Below are positions 11,755 to 24,316 of a stretch of DNA of 64,000 nt, in pieces (positions within the stretch are counted from its first letter, which is position 1; each line of letters begins with the position of its first letter). Below the pieces are notes generated by a model. That model worked only from the letters and a program-made list of their open reading frames with translations. It was not told the DNA's origin and ran no database searches. This DNA is from Bostrychus sinensis (lineage: Eukaryota > Chordata > Actinopteri > Gobiiformes > Eleotridae): contig CM036252.1 of the NCBI GenBank assembly GCA_020698575.1, forward strand, positions 24,464,706 through 24,528,705, read 5' to 3'. A program made the translations under genes and the position numbers.

Positions 11755-12015
11755 AATAGTATGGAAAAATCAAATGTATTTAGCTTTTTGCAATTAAGAT
11801 GTTTGAACATGAGATTGAACTATAAACTGCTATGAAAAGGACACAAAAAGTGTTTTACAAAGGACTTTACTGTTTCATAATTTAATTAAAAACTATTGTC
11901 TGTAGAGCATATGTGAAAACAGTGGCCTACTCATTTGTTAGTTATACAAATTGAGAAAAAATAAGCGTAACATTTACAAAACATGCATGCCAAATGTACG
12001 TATTATGAACCTCCA

Positions 12016-12617
12016 TCATTTCTTTCCGAGGTGAGCAGGAGAAAATGCAAGAGGTAATAGCTCACTGAGGGTAGTTTCTTTATAAGAGCCATCTGGTTTG
12101 GTCAAGTACAAAGTCCAATCAGAGCCGAACTGAGAAAACAAAGACAATCAGTGAGGCTTTCTGCAAAGCTCTAATATACTTAATGGATTGTACATTACAA
12201 AAATAATAGTATCTTCTCTTACCTCCATAAGCACCTGGCGACAGGCTCCACAGGGCCCAACAAAACTGTCCTCAATGTCACTAGATGGAAAATGGTAAAA
12301 TTTGTAAGAGACATCCTATAAGGAACACCTGAGATACTACACTAAGGTACTGACCATGTCACAGCTATAGCCGTGAACTTTCTGTGTCCCTCTGCCACTG
12401 CTCTTTGGATGGCTGTGCGCTCTGCACACACTGTCAGGCCAAAAGAGGCATTCTCCACATTGCAACCTAAAATATGAAAGTGGAAACAATTATTAAAATA
12501 GTCCATTATTATTTATTTTAGCCCTATAAGATTTAGACAAAGCGTACTAATTCCGGGTAAAGTAGATCAAATTGCTGCTTTTTAATTTTGCAATATAGTG
12601 TCCTTACACATTTTAAT

Positions 12618-12688
<71 letters not shown>

Positions 12689-12963
12689 GGTAATATTAGA
12701 AGCCACAAGGAGTATTACCTGTTATTATGGCGCCATCTGCTGTTAATATTGCAGCACCGACAGGGAACCGGCTGTATGGACAGTATGCCATATTCCTTGC
12801 TTGCTGACATTTTAGAACGAGCTCTTGTACTATATCTACAAATAAAACACAACAGAACAACAGACTAGTAAACATTAAACTGATGGGACACCATCAGAGA
12901 TCACACTTTTAAACTTGTCAGCGTTCTCAAACTGAATAGTGGTAAATTGGACTTGCCTGTCAT
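12016..12963 (-). CDS. cda: Cytidine deaminase (pyrimidine salvage)
   Basis: This enzyme deaminates cytidine and deoxycytidine to uridine and deoxyuridine, using one zinc ion per subunit in a homotetramer. Minus-strand exons are 12963-12957, 12835-12719, 12466-12355, 12280-12223 and 12129-12016, giving 135 residues. CPYSRFPVGA forms the substrate side, C55-A-E57 (TVCAERTA) supplies a zinc ligand and the proton-shuttling glutamate, and PCGACRQ gives C89 and C92, the other two zinc ligands. All key residues are present. Exon 1 codes only two whole codons (ATG ACA plus G). Its donor is AG|GCAAGT, a GC rather than GT donor. Two acceptors six bases apart (TAG|ATATAG|TA) are both in frame; the upstream one has the better pyrimidine tract. 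The start is inferred from this splice; a longer N-terminus from another exon cannot be excluded. Confidence 0.93.
12620..12686. repeat. (TA)n microsatellite in cda intron 2
   Basis: An uninterrupted run of about 33 TA dinucleotides, about 30 bases downstream (in the sense of cda) of exon 2. Confidence 0.95.
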
Positions 12964-14412
12964 TCTGGGATACGCGCGGACCACCAGTCCCTCTTACATG
13001 GATTTGATTTGATGCAGAAACCACTTTTCCAGTATTTCGTGAGTGTGAAAACCGAGCAGCGTGCTGACTGCAGCAAGGCTGGTTTATTTACCCTCACGGT
13101 ATTGGCTGGTTAGACGCCAGCGTCACCAACCTCTTTGTGATCTGACTGTCACTAACAGCCGGACCCATCCCTGGACCAACGATTTTTGACCAAATATCTC
13201 GCGAGAACAGAAAAGAACGGGACAATGTTCTCCTGGTGCTTCTGAATATTGTTTATTTGCTCTTTGAAATGTAGTGTCAGTGGATGTTCATGAACATCCA
13301 TATACAACGTATGAATATGTTTTCAGGCCTAAAATCTTAAAGTTGTTCAACTAGTCTACACTTAACACATTTTATAATAAGAAATTTGGTTTATAGTATG
13401 AACAGTTACATTCTGTACTCAAGCAGCAATTATTTTAGTCAAACACTCAATATTATACACAGGCCAGCTGTCAGTTGGGGCCCAAGAGAAGGCTTCACAA
13501 GGGCCTACTCTACACTACTTTGGACAAAATAAATACATTTCTGTTTGTTGAGTTTTTAAACAGTTTTTGTTTCTTGAATGTCTAGTTTATTCCCAAAAGT
13601 ATACACTTTCAATCAAACATTGGTCATGAAAGAAAAAAATTATGTCTTTTAAAGGACATAGACAGTCTATTTCTCTTTGCAATGCTGAATACCTCAAAAT
13701 TTATTTTCTTAAGCTGTGTGTGATCACATGATCTAAATGTGCCAACTAACCTTCAAGGTTTGTCTGTTGGAGCACAAATTTGGACTATCTAACTAAACTA
13801 AACTGGCCATATAATCAAAAATGCAGTCAATATCCACACACTGCCTATGATGTATTTGACAATTTCAAAGTACTTGACACTTAAACAACTCACCCCAAAC
13901 AAATACTGTCCCTCCCACAACATAAATACATAAGTGCATGTTCACTTCTCATTTATGTTTGTACTATATGGTTGGCCAAACCCTTTCCATTGTTTGCCAA
14001 TGGCCATAAACAGATTAAATAGTATACAGTCATTATCAGTATGTATCAAAGGTTATTTACCTCAGTGACAAAGACCCTCTCAGAGTGAATGACCACGGAA
14101 ATTTGAATCTTCAATGTGCTTCTTTTTTTAGCTTTCGATGAGAAAAGATTTTAGTTTTCAACTATTGATGTCTTTACTTGTGTGAAACTCAAAGAAAAAG
14201 CAAGTTAATCGAGAACTCTGTCTGCACAGCGCCTCACTGGCATTTGGCCTTTGTTCATGTTGTCCTTCCTGTTTGAAGCGTTGTTTGCGGACATTTGCAG
14301 TAAGACCCACGACTGAGCTATCATCACCACGCTCCTCATTGACCGCTGTCAATTTTTTCTTTTCAGCATTTGAATACTTAAATTTTTTTTAATTTGAGAA
14401 GCGAAAATCATC
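12964..14412. other. Intergenic region between cda and tm4sf5
   Basis: The genes are divergent here, so the region holds both promoters. The cda side (12964-13210) is more GC-rich. The right end (14160-14412), close to the tm4sf5 ATG, may hold its 5' UTR. No other coding signal. Confidence 0.4.
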
Positions 14413-17400
14413 ATGTGTTGTACAGGAAAGTGCGCTCGTCTGGTGGGACTGATCCTGTTGCCTTCAGCCTTCGTTTGTATGATCTCCAATGTGCTGCTGT
14501 TTTTCCCCAATGGTGTGAAGCTGGAGACAGACCAGATAACACTGCAAGTCTGGCTCATGGGGGGTCTTCTAGGAGGTGGCCTTTTTGTGAGTAAAACATC
14601 AAAATCTGAAAAAAAAAAAAGAAGAAGAATTCCTTACTTCTTTCATTGTTTTGTTTGTTTTGGTGTTTTATCTTATTCATTTTGATCTTTCTACTGTGTC
14701 TATTTTGATATTACTTTAATTGAAATTAAATTATACAGAATTTATTGTACTATTATTTGTGCTTTAATTTTATTTATTGTCTTGTTTTTTTAATTGACTG
14801 TACTGAACATAACTACAGAACTCACTATATTACTATTTAATGTAACGTTATAGGTTGTACCGTATATCTATTTTGTCAAGTCAAATATTAACAGTTGGCT
14901 AATATATGACTAATAATAACAAATACTTAATCTTGTCAGTGCGTCACACCTACATGACCAGAGTTCAGTGGTCTTATCATTTTTTTTAGAATTTTATTAC
15001 TCTTCAGGGCTGTGATGAGGAAGTTTTAGCTGTCCTGTCTGTGCAGAGAATAAGACCTGGAATTCACAAATATTTATAAGAGATAAGGCTCACTAAACTC
15101 AAACAGATGGAACATGCACTTTAAACATATCAGTATGGCCTGATTAATAATAACTGAGAGAAAGGATAAAAGATAGGCCTAGATTAAAACTTGTGTGCTT
15201 TTGAGGTTTTGTTCTTTATAGTTGCTAATATGTTTGTTTTCCACTTTTCAGATGCTGTGCCCGAGCTGTTCCGCTATCAGAGCCGGGGGCAAGGGTTGCT
15301 GCGGAAAGGGTTGCTGTGGAAACCGTTGCCGGGTGAGTAAAGTCAAGTTATTTGGGCAATTGGTGTTCAGTTACAGGTGGATATTATAGTACACATCACA
15401 CATATGGGATATAAAGGCTAGTGTTGTATTCAAAATCTAGTTGCGATTGAGGCTTGAGTGTACCAATACTTGAAAATGACTCAGAACACAAACTCTAGAC
15501 CAAGATCTAGACCATGTTGGTTAGAGATACTGGTCTTATCTCATCACCAATGCCATCTATAAGACAAGATAAAACTAAATGCTTATACTTGATGATGGGG
15601 AGGGGTAGGGCGAAGTTATCTAGAATTTAAAAAAGTGAAACTAGGGATGAAGCTGAAGAGAGATCGTGCAGTATTCAATTATAATTGAACTTGTACTGCC
15701 TTTGGCTGGTATTTTTGCCATTGGGCTCATGTTTGTTTAAAAATCCAAGGCTGACCCCTAATACTACATCACATTGTATCATCATATCCCTCTGTATAAT
15801 ATGGCTGCAAAATATAAGAAAACGATGCTGTAGATGATAATTGAAATATTATCTACTGCTCCTTAAATAATCCAATAACAACAAAACGCTGGAATTGAAC
15901 ATGATTGTATAACTACAATATACATAAATCTGGTTAATTACTACCTTTAACTTGGAACGCTGGTCTTTATACATTTGGTATCACATAATCCCTACCACCA
16001 TCCCTCCTCTTGTGCTGGTCTCAAGCTTGGATGAATTGAGAGCATCAGGAAGGGCACGAAGCATAAAAACCTATGCCAAAATAGCCTTGCAAATCAAATA
16101 ATTTGGTGTGGTGACCGCTGAAAAAAAGAGCACCCAAAAGGACAGTTCAGTCTAATGTCTAAAGTCTAAGTCTAAAGTTCTAACTGGTCATTCAGCTTGC
16201 CATCGAAAATGTCCAGTACTGTATTACATGGAAAGTCCTAACATTAGTCCTAACACTAGCAGTTTTTTGCATTACAAATATTATGATAATGATTTGCAAT
16301 AAGTCATGTAAACCTAATACAACTTTAATTGATGTTTTATATGAAATGGAAAATTACACCCACACATATGTATTTTATAATGGCTTTATTATATAGCACT
16401 CTCTTCAAAGGGCATGTTAGATAAAGAGTTAACTACAGCTTTGATGAATCATTATCTGCCCTTGTCTTCAGTGATAGTTTTTTTTTTTTTTTTTTCCAGA
16501 TGCTCAACTCTGTGTTCTCTTCTGCTTTTGGTCTGGTGGGAGCTATCTACTGCACTAGTGTAGCCTCAGCTGCTCTGGCTATTGGACCACAGTGTCAGCA
16601 AACTGATGGGAAATGGGGCTACCCCTTTGAAAAATCTGGCACGTAAGTAGTATGGCTATCTTTACATGTCTTATCATTGTAGGAAATATTTATGATTAAA
16701 ACAGACTGCAGTATACAGAAAAGTCCACCAGGGGGAGGTGCACACCAACAGTGTTTGGATGTTAGTTGTAGTTTTATATTAAATTCAGGTATATGACCTA
16801 AGTTCTTCTATCTTTTCTATACCTATATTAATAATACCAACACATTCCATATAGTACTTTTCCCCCAATAGTAAATACAAAATACAACATTATTATGTAA
16901 CAGTAGACCACTTTGGCTATTTAAAAAATAATAAGGCAAGGCATGCTTATTGTCATGCCATTTAAGTCTAAAATATGTATTGAATATTAAGTAATTGATA
17001 TGAGTAAATATTGGGAAATAATCTTTGTTTACGAAAAATGTATATACTGTAGTGTTTATAGTGGATGTTTTAGTAGGATATATGAGATATGTTCATTACA
17101 CAACACTTCCCTTATGTTCTTCCTCTTAACAGTCCAGATTTCCTTTCTTTCCAATTGCATAATGTATTTCTGCTTTGACAACATTATCACCACCTTGAGT
17201 TAAAAAGTGGTAACTTTTTGTTTTGAGCAGAGACTGTTTCGTGATTAGCAGTGCCCTCTCAACAGGGTGTAACTAAAGCAACACAACAGCTCATTTGGAG
17301 ATGGGTGGAAACAGATTTAATCAGTGACTCTTATGCCTTTTTTTTTTTTCAACCCTACAACTAGTTACACCAATTTAAACATACTTAGTTCTATATAGCT

Positions 17401-19450
17401 AATTATTAATTTATTGCCAAGGTGCATATGTGTTGGGGTGAACATTGATAATATTAATTAGTTAGACAGTTTTTGTGTATTTAAATTGAAACTGAGACAG
17501 GCAAAGCTAATTATAATCTTGTTTGCTTACACCTGTGATTTTAGAAGGTAGCATAGAGAAAAAATATTTTGTAATAATAATAGCAATGCTTATCTAGAAT
17601 GTGGAGTAGATAGTGTATGTAATAAGTCTCACTCTTTTGACCTGTTTGTTTCCATTCTGGGGTTACCACAGCAAATCATCAGTCTCCTAGTGTGTCCTTC
17701 CTGACGCAACCCTGTCCATTTATCCAGAATTAAGACTGGCACAAAGTGGACAGTGGTTTGCGACAACCTCTGGCTAGACTCTTTTAACTTGTTTAGAATA
17801 TTTTTATGTTCAGCCTGCTTTTGTGAATGGAGCTATACACCTATGTAAAACATTTATAGGAAATAGTGCACTAAAGAGAAAAAGCAGCATGTTTATAAGA
17901 TTGCATACATTTGCAGAGCTATGCGTGTAAGAGCCATAAGGTATTTAATGTGTGGGAATAATAGGCACAATATGCCTTTTTCTCATCCTCATGTTTACCC
18001 TCACAGGGGAAACGGCAGCTACCTTGTAAACCACAACCAATGGACTGAATGTCAATACCCTAAAAACATAGTAATGTGGCACGTGGTCCTCTTCTCCATC
18101 CTGCTCAGTATGGGAGCTCTGCAGGTGGTGCTCTGTGGTATCCAGGCCATCAACGGCTGCATAGGCTGCATCTGTGGGGATTGCAGAGACAGCAAGGAAG
18201 TAAGTTTAGCTACTAGGACAGCACAATATATTGCAAATCTAGAAAATAAAACTCATATTAGCAAATGCAATATCCATATCACAATAGAATAAGATTAAGT
18301 CAAACTGTGGTGTGTTTGAATCTAAAGTCCTATTTTAGGCTTGCTTTAGTTTTGGCCTCGCCCTCATTATCTTAGCCAAAGAGATTATAATAGCCCTGGT
18401 TTAAGTTCGTTGTTGGTTAGTTAGTTTGCTAGTCTGTTAGCAAGATAACTTAAAAGGTAATGGTCAGATGAAATTTTCACTAAAGGTCAGTGATGAGTCA
18501 AGGAAGACATGATTATTTTTTGTTGTGAATCTGGAGCTATGTCAAGAGTTACCATTGCGAGACAAGGCCTAAGGCACAACCTCCAGCCACAAGTGTCTAC
18601 TAAAGGAACAATTACAGTATTAGTTGAAGCGGATTGTTTACCACTGTGAGATATAAGAGGTCTGTGTCTCAGTAGATTGAGCGAGTAAACTAAAAGAGTC
18701 ACACTTTTGAGTCTACACCTGGGCACTACATCTTTACCAATGGTCAACGCCTTGTTGGATGTCTGCACTTTCCGCATGCCTTTACTTTAATTGCTAGAAA
18801 TATTTAATTGTTATTACTACTACTAATAGCTAGATATATTGATATTAGTAACAAGCAGCAAACTAAGCCAAGAGAAAGTGGTATTTTTGTGCGTCTGGAT
18901 TAGTTTCAACTCCTCATGACTTTAACTAGTCTTTGAGCTATGCTTTGAGTGCAATTGCCGCTCTTGAGAAACAGGAAGGGGAAGAAGTTTTGATCTTATG
19001 TTGATATTGTAAATGCGAGGAAGTGGGTAGACATGTTATTATAGGATTGTTACAGAGTGCCGCACCAAATGGGTCTCTATAGTGCGGAACTGCTCTCATC
19101 TATTCAGCCCATTCAGGCACCGCATACAGTAAGACACAATGGAACAACCTAGACAACAATAGCAGAGATACACTGTTGCATAAGCATCAAACCAGAGCTA
19201 AACACAGGTTGATGGTTAAGGTTATAGATTGAAATATGGTAAATGTTTAGTGCTGATGTGCTAAAAATGACAGTCAGGAAGTTTAACTTTAACTTAGAAA
19301 AGGTGCATGGAAACTAGCATGTGTTTTTTGTGGCCTAGGAACCTATTAACAGGATACTGATCCATTAACAGCTCTGTCAGCCAGCTTCACTGTTAAAACT
19401 TTAAATAAACATGTGACTTTGTTCCATTGCAGGATGAAGGTGGACTGTGA
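14413..19450 (+). CDS. tm4sf5: Transmembrane 4 L6 family protein, TM4SF5-like
   Basis: L6-family proteins are four-span membrane proteins, tetraspanin-like in layout, that affect cell adhesion, migration and amino-acid sensing in epithelia. Exons are 14413-14586, 15252-15332, 16500-16642, 18007-18199 and 19433-19450, all GT-AG and in phase, giving 202 residues (human TM4SF5 is about 197). Diagnostic runs are MCCTGKCARLVGL at the N-terminus, LQVWLMGGLLGGG before TM2, and GGKGCCGKGCCGNRCR in the cytoplasmic loop. Next come MLNSVFSSAFGLVGAIYC (TM3) and an extracellular loop with paired Cys and an N-G-S sequon at N135. TM4 is followed by LCGIQAINGCIG and GDCRDSK. The final exon codes only five residues plus stop. 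AATAAA lies at 19506. Intron 1 has poly-A and T runs; intron 3 holds a family A repeat. Confidence 0.94.
16036..16140 (-). repeat. Short interspersed repeat, family A (copy 2, reverse, partial)
   Basis: Contains ATCAGGAAGGGCA, AACCTATGCCAAA and GGTGTGGTGACC, the reverse complements of the conserved blocks of family A. Lies in tm4sf5 intron 2. Confidence 0.5.
17659..17782 (+). repeat. Short interspersed repeat, family A (copy 3)
   Basis: Carries GGGGTTACCACAGC, TCCTTCCTGACGCAACCC, CACAAAGTGGACAGTGG and CTCTGGCTAGA in the family order. Lies in tm4sf5 intron 3. Confidence 0.55.
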
Positions 19451-19790
19451 AGATGCTAAAACATGCACCAGCAATGACAGCATTTTTCATATTCCATGTT
19501 TCTCTAATAAAATGCATTAGATTATTTCTTTTATCAGTACCAGAGCAATATTGCGTGTTGTCTTGAGCTGTGTTTTTTTACTGTCACCCAAATTTATCTC
19601 TAATCAGTTTATTATGATCAAGATTTTGCTGTTTTACCATCTTTCTGGGACGTGTATCTAAAATCTGTTTCACCATTTCATGTAATTAAAACAATATTTA
19701 GGCCTCAAACTATAAAATTATATTCAATCTCTCCATGGCCCACATTTGGGCCCTGACTACAGTATGAAGATTAAGATTAAGGATTTGAGC
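19451..19790. other. tm4sf5 3' UTR and downstream flank
   Basis: The poly(A) signal AATAAA at 19506-19511 sits 56 bases past the stop codon. No other gene in this stretch. Confidence 0.5.
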
Positions 19791-20090
19791 AAGTATGACA
19801 AGGGACAAATTGTGATGGCTAGACGACTGGGTCAGAGTCAAAGCATCTCCAAAATAGCAGCTCTTGTGGGGTGTTCCCGGTCTGCAGTACTCAGCATCTA
19901 TTAAAAACAGACATGCTACTGTAGTTCATATTACTAAAGAAGTTAATGCTCATACCAAAAGAAAGGCGTCTGAATACACAGTGCATCACAGTTTGTTGTG
20001 TACAGGGCTGCATATTAAGAAAGTAGTCATAACACATAACATTATGACCACCGATATTAAGCAGGTGGTCAGAATGTTATGCCTGATTGA
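19770..20090 (+). mobile_element. Tc1-like transposon fragment: transposase N-terminal DNA-binding domain plus an inverted-repeat end
   Basis: The sequence reads GQIVMARRLGQSQSISKIAA and then LVGCSRSAV, the first helix-turn-helix of Tc1 transposases. After a gap it reads EVNAHTKRKASEYTVHHSLL, the second paired-like half. The catalytic DDE part is absent and frames are broken, so it is inactive. The right end contains an 18-bp inverted repeat that folds on itself: CATAACATTATGACCACC at 20035-20052 and its near-perfect complement at 20064-20081. Confidence 0.75.
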
Positions 20091-21535
20091 TGTTCTTTCA
20101 AGTGATATTGCCTGAGATGTCAAAATAATGCCTGATGTAGCATTCATTATTTTATTGTTTTTCTTGGCTCATTTTAGGCTGAAAATGTAATTGCACATAA
20201 TTGCACTGTATAATATAAGCTAACATTCCTTTTTAGTTGCATGTCTGTTTATTTAACACACGTCCCACAAAGACATGCTCTAGAACAAAATGACTCCCTC
20301 TCAACTGTGTCATTCACTAACTCCGATTATCCTGTAGGGAACAGTGAGTAACCCTGTCAATCACTGACCTCAAGCTGTGCCCATGAAGCCAGACAGCCAG
20401 ATCTAACAGGATTGAACTGTGCTGAGATGGGGTTGGAGGTCAGCATGCCCCCTGTGGACGGTGTGTGTTCACTGCAGCTGCACAGACAGTAAACAGTCCA
20501 AACTAGAGCTTGTTAGCAGTGGGTCTGGTTAAGCCCTTAATCTTTTGTTGCCATGGAGTGCATTCGTGGTAATTGTTACCTAACTTTTGATTTAAAGGGC
20601 TACTGCAGGGCTGCCCTAAGGTAAATTTAGACCAATAAGACTGTGCTTTAGAACAGGGGTAATACTGTATTTTAACCATTCATTTTGATAGCAATAATCT
20701 GTTATCTGTTACTTTACAGTGGTTGACAGTGTATCTAAAGAGAGCTCATCATATTTCAGTGATTGTAAATAATTGCAAGAAAAACATTTTGGTTTTGGAG
20801 GCCATATACTTTTATACATTTATCTAAAAAATAAGAATAATTGGAATAGCTGAGCATAAGATCAAAATTTCCCATTTATCCTTAGATTTTTTGGACCACA
20901 ATCAAAACCTTTGGATATTGCTTTTACTTTTTTTTTTGTTTGTTTGTTTGTTTTTTTATTTCTTCACCCATTTATTGCCCAGACCATTTGCTGACCACTA
21001 CATCATATGAAACATTTATATTATTAAGCCACTATTTAGCAGGGGGTTTATAGCTTTTTGTTATTCAATGCGAGTGAGCACGAGGGCACAAACCTGGTAT
21101 AAAACAATAAAACAATGGTAAGGAAAAAACAGAAAACGGCATCATTTTGAGCAACTTCTTATGCTAATTGTAGCTGCCATAAAAACAATCTGTGCAATGG
21201 TTTGGTAGTTTGTATTTTGTACTCTTTCCAAAATTATGCCAAACTCCTTCTTTGTTTGCCTTTTCAGGCTTCACTTAACATAAACAAAGCTACACAGACT
21301 CTCCAAGCATTTCCCCCCTTGGCTTTTACATGAGATGTTCTAGAATATATATCATGAATATTATGGAAAAGTCTATTTGATCTCCACTAATTCAATTTGA
21401 AGGGAAATTCATTATGACTATATATGTATATATATGATATGGCTTTCAGTAAATAAACAAAAAATCTGCATTTAGTAAATTTAGAATTCATCAATATCTT
21501 TTTTTTGTTTTGCCCTCTATGTGAACAGTGATTTC
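20091..21535. other. Intergenic, no gene recognised
   Basis: Mostly unique AT-rich sequence with T and TTTG runs near 20930-20960. No coding or RNA gene seen. Confidence 0.4.
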
Positions 21536-21656
21536 CACATTAATTTGGCATAGGTTTTATGCCAAATGCCCTTCCTGATGCAACCCTCTCCATTTATCCA
21601 AGCTTGGGACTGGCAGAGGGAGTACACTGGTTTGTGACCCCCTTCTGTCTGGATTC
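21536..21656 (+). repeat. Short interspersed repeat, family A (copy 4)
   Basis: One of the better-kept copies: TTGGCATAGGTTTTATGCC, CCCTTCCTGATGCAACCC, AAGCTTGGGACTGGC and GTACACTGGTTTGTGACC follow in order. Confidence 0.65.
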
Positions 21657-24133
21657 AAATTAAAATATATATCTATAGTATATAATGTTACATAATATGG
21701 ATATAATGATACCAAAATCTCACAGTACAGATATTATCATGGTTATTAATCTCTCATATTCACTGGGACATTGTGGGGAGGCTCACCATATTGTTCACGA
21801 TAACCAAATGAATTATCCAAAAGGGGCCTGACGAGCCTTTAGTGCATTCGCAATTGTTATATTTGAAAACTCTGACACTAAATAAGTCTTTGATAACAAC
21901 AGGTTTGTCATGTTGGCTGCACTGAAACAGAGTGGTCTATGTAGGTTCCCTCTGCTTTTTTACCATTCTGCTGCAACAAAACAATAGCCCAAGGAGCCTA
22001 GCATTCGGTGTTGTAAAAATCCGCAAGAATATTATGAGACTTTTGATATTTGAATATCACAATATTATCAATACTGTTACATCCCTATCACATCATCATC
22101 ACAATTAAAATAAATAAATGCTTTGAATATTTCCTTTCATGTATACTATCGATATACTCACTTTTAAATTGAACAGCTGAAATAAATTCACTTTCCTATC
22201 ACATTCTTAGATGTATGACTGTATTGTAGTCACATGTGCACAGTCATGCAAAAATCCTTCACATTTCACCTCAGACAAACCAAAGTGATAACTCAGCTGT
22301 GCGCAAGCCTACCACTCTGTAATTATACCAACCACAATATGACAGGCTTTAGCCAAACTGCAACATAGGCTGATAAACACTACTGCTTTGCCAATGCGTC
22401 TGCCTGTGCAATATGACCTGAAGTATAACGATACACCAAACATTTTACAACCCCAATAATCCACTCTCTGTCCTTGCATTTCTTAGAACCACCATTCTCT
22501 TGTATGAGTGGTTTAGTGGAAAAAAAAAGGGGCAAGGAGGGACACAAGAAGGATGAAGGAACTAGCCTTGAGCGACCCCAGCCAGCCAGTCCCGGTCCCA
22601 CTCAATGCAAGCCGTGAGCCAACGTCAACAAAAACATCAACAAATGCCTGCTGTGGGAACATTTGGAGGCTTGAGGAGGGGGAGGGAAGTAAGGAGACAA
22701 GAGCAGCTCAGACTGGCTGGATTCTGCAATAACTTGATTTGGATTTTGATCGGTGGCTTTACTGCTATCTTAATGTAGTCGGGATGGATTGATTACTAAT
22801 AGGGATCAAATGTACTGTACAGTTAGTGGCATACAGTCATTCAATGAAAAGGCGATCTAATGTGCAAAGCATGCAAATGGACAGAATTACACTAAGGAAG
22901 CAGCACATCAAAACATTAGAACATTGTGAAAAAGCGACAAAATTTCTGTAGTTCAAAGCATCTGTTTTTTAATTGTGACAATTATGGTTTACAGTTAATG
23001 AAAACTAAAGCATTAAAGTCTCTCAAAAAGTAGTCAGATATTTCACTCTCTGTGTACTGTAATGTTTATTATATCTACTTATATTATTTATGCATTTCAC
23101 CTTTTGACTTGAACTACTGTGCACCTGTAGTAGTGATATGGTGGCCCATTTAACTATTTTGGGACTTTAACTATTTTCTAAAGCAAATAATGTGTATTTA
23201 AATGTATGTAATATATTTATACCAAAGATTTGGAGTACATCATCATATTTGTGCTTGTAATATGAATTAAATATAGGTCACAGTACTGAAAATTGGATGT
23301 CTACAACATTGTACCAGATGAAGAGCACATTTCCTGTCTTGCCCTAATTTTATCCAAGCAGAAGCAAGATAAGTATTTAACTCTAACAATGTTCAATTAG
23401 AGGACCCCCTTGAAAATGAGATGCTACATCTCAAGGGGTTATTCCTCTTTAAAACGTAAATAAATAAATAAATAAATGACATTGTTGATTGTAGGGTAGC
23501 TGTCAATCTTTGATGCATTGGTTGTTGTTGAAAAGCAAAAAAGACAGAACTTTAGCACTAAATTATTATATAATATGTTTTCTATGGCCCTAGATTCACT
23601 TGCAGTAATGGAGAGTAATCTAAATACAAATTTTATATATTTTTACTTTATGCAGACACACCTCACACATGTGCACATGCATGATATGTTTTTGCAACTT
23701 GTTCGTTCCAATTCTGTGCCTGCTATTCCTGTCTCTCGGCCAGTGGAGCAGTGGCACTAAAGGATTGAATTACCACACTGCATCGAAATGTATGAGGCAT
23801 CTGACAGGATGGTGCCACTTCAAGCCAATGTGACAGCGATGTGTGACTTAACATATCAAATAACAGTAAGTTGTTTCTGTACCTCTATTGTATTGGCACT
23901 CCATCTCATTTAGGCTGGCAACAGACAGGCAGGAAAACTTGTCACCTTACAAGGAAAGGAAAGAGCACAGGGGTTGACTTCCACTTGACTCTGTGAAGGC
24001 ATGGCAGAAATCTACTTAGTACTTATAGTAATGTTATAGTCAGGGTAGTACACAGGATTTCAGAAGTACTCATAGTATGCATGAAAGAACTTTGTCAAAA
24101 TATGTGAGGCTATGACAAAATTATTTAACTTAA
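21657..24133. other. Intergenic, no gene recognised
   Basis: Unique-looking AT-rich sequence. A more GC-rich patch at about 22540-22720 includes GGAGGGGGAGGGAAG but no exon. A short (TAAA)n run lies near 23459-23476. No coding block with splice sites on either strand. Confidence 0.4.
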
Positions 24134-24316
24134 ATCCAGCCACAGGGGGTCACAAGCCAGTGTACTTTTTATGTCAGTCCTATGCTCTGATAAATGTGTA
24201 AGGTTGCGTTAGGAACAGCAGAACCTATGCAAAATCTATATACATATTACTGCACACTAGGAGGCAGATGATTTCCTGTGGTGACCCCAGAAAGGAAAAA
24301 CCAAACAAAAAGAAGA
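24134..24316 (-). repeat. Short interspersed repeat, family A (copy 5, longest, reverse)
   Basis: Contains CAGCCACAGGGGGTCACAAG, CCAGTGTACTTTTTATGTC, GGTTGCGTTAGGAACAGC and GTGGTGACCCCAGAAAGG. These are the reverse complements of the family blocks, spanning about 180 bases, so this copy shows the fullest extent of the unit in the window. Confidence 0.65.

Noticed and set aside
11702..12686. Tandem arrays that could be read as CRISPR-like
   Set aside because: They are simple TTA and TA microsatellites without spacers, in a vertebrate genome.
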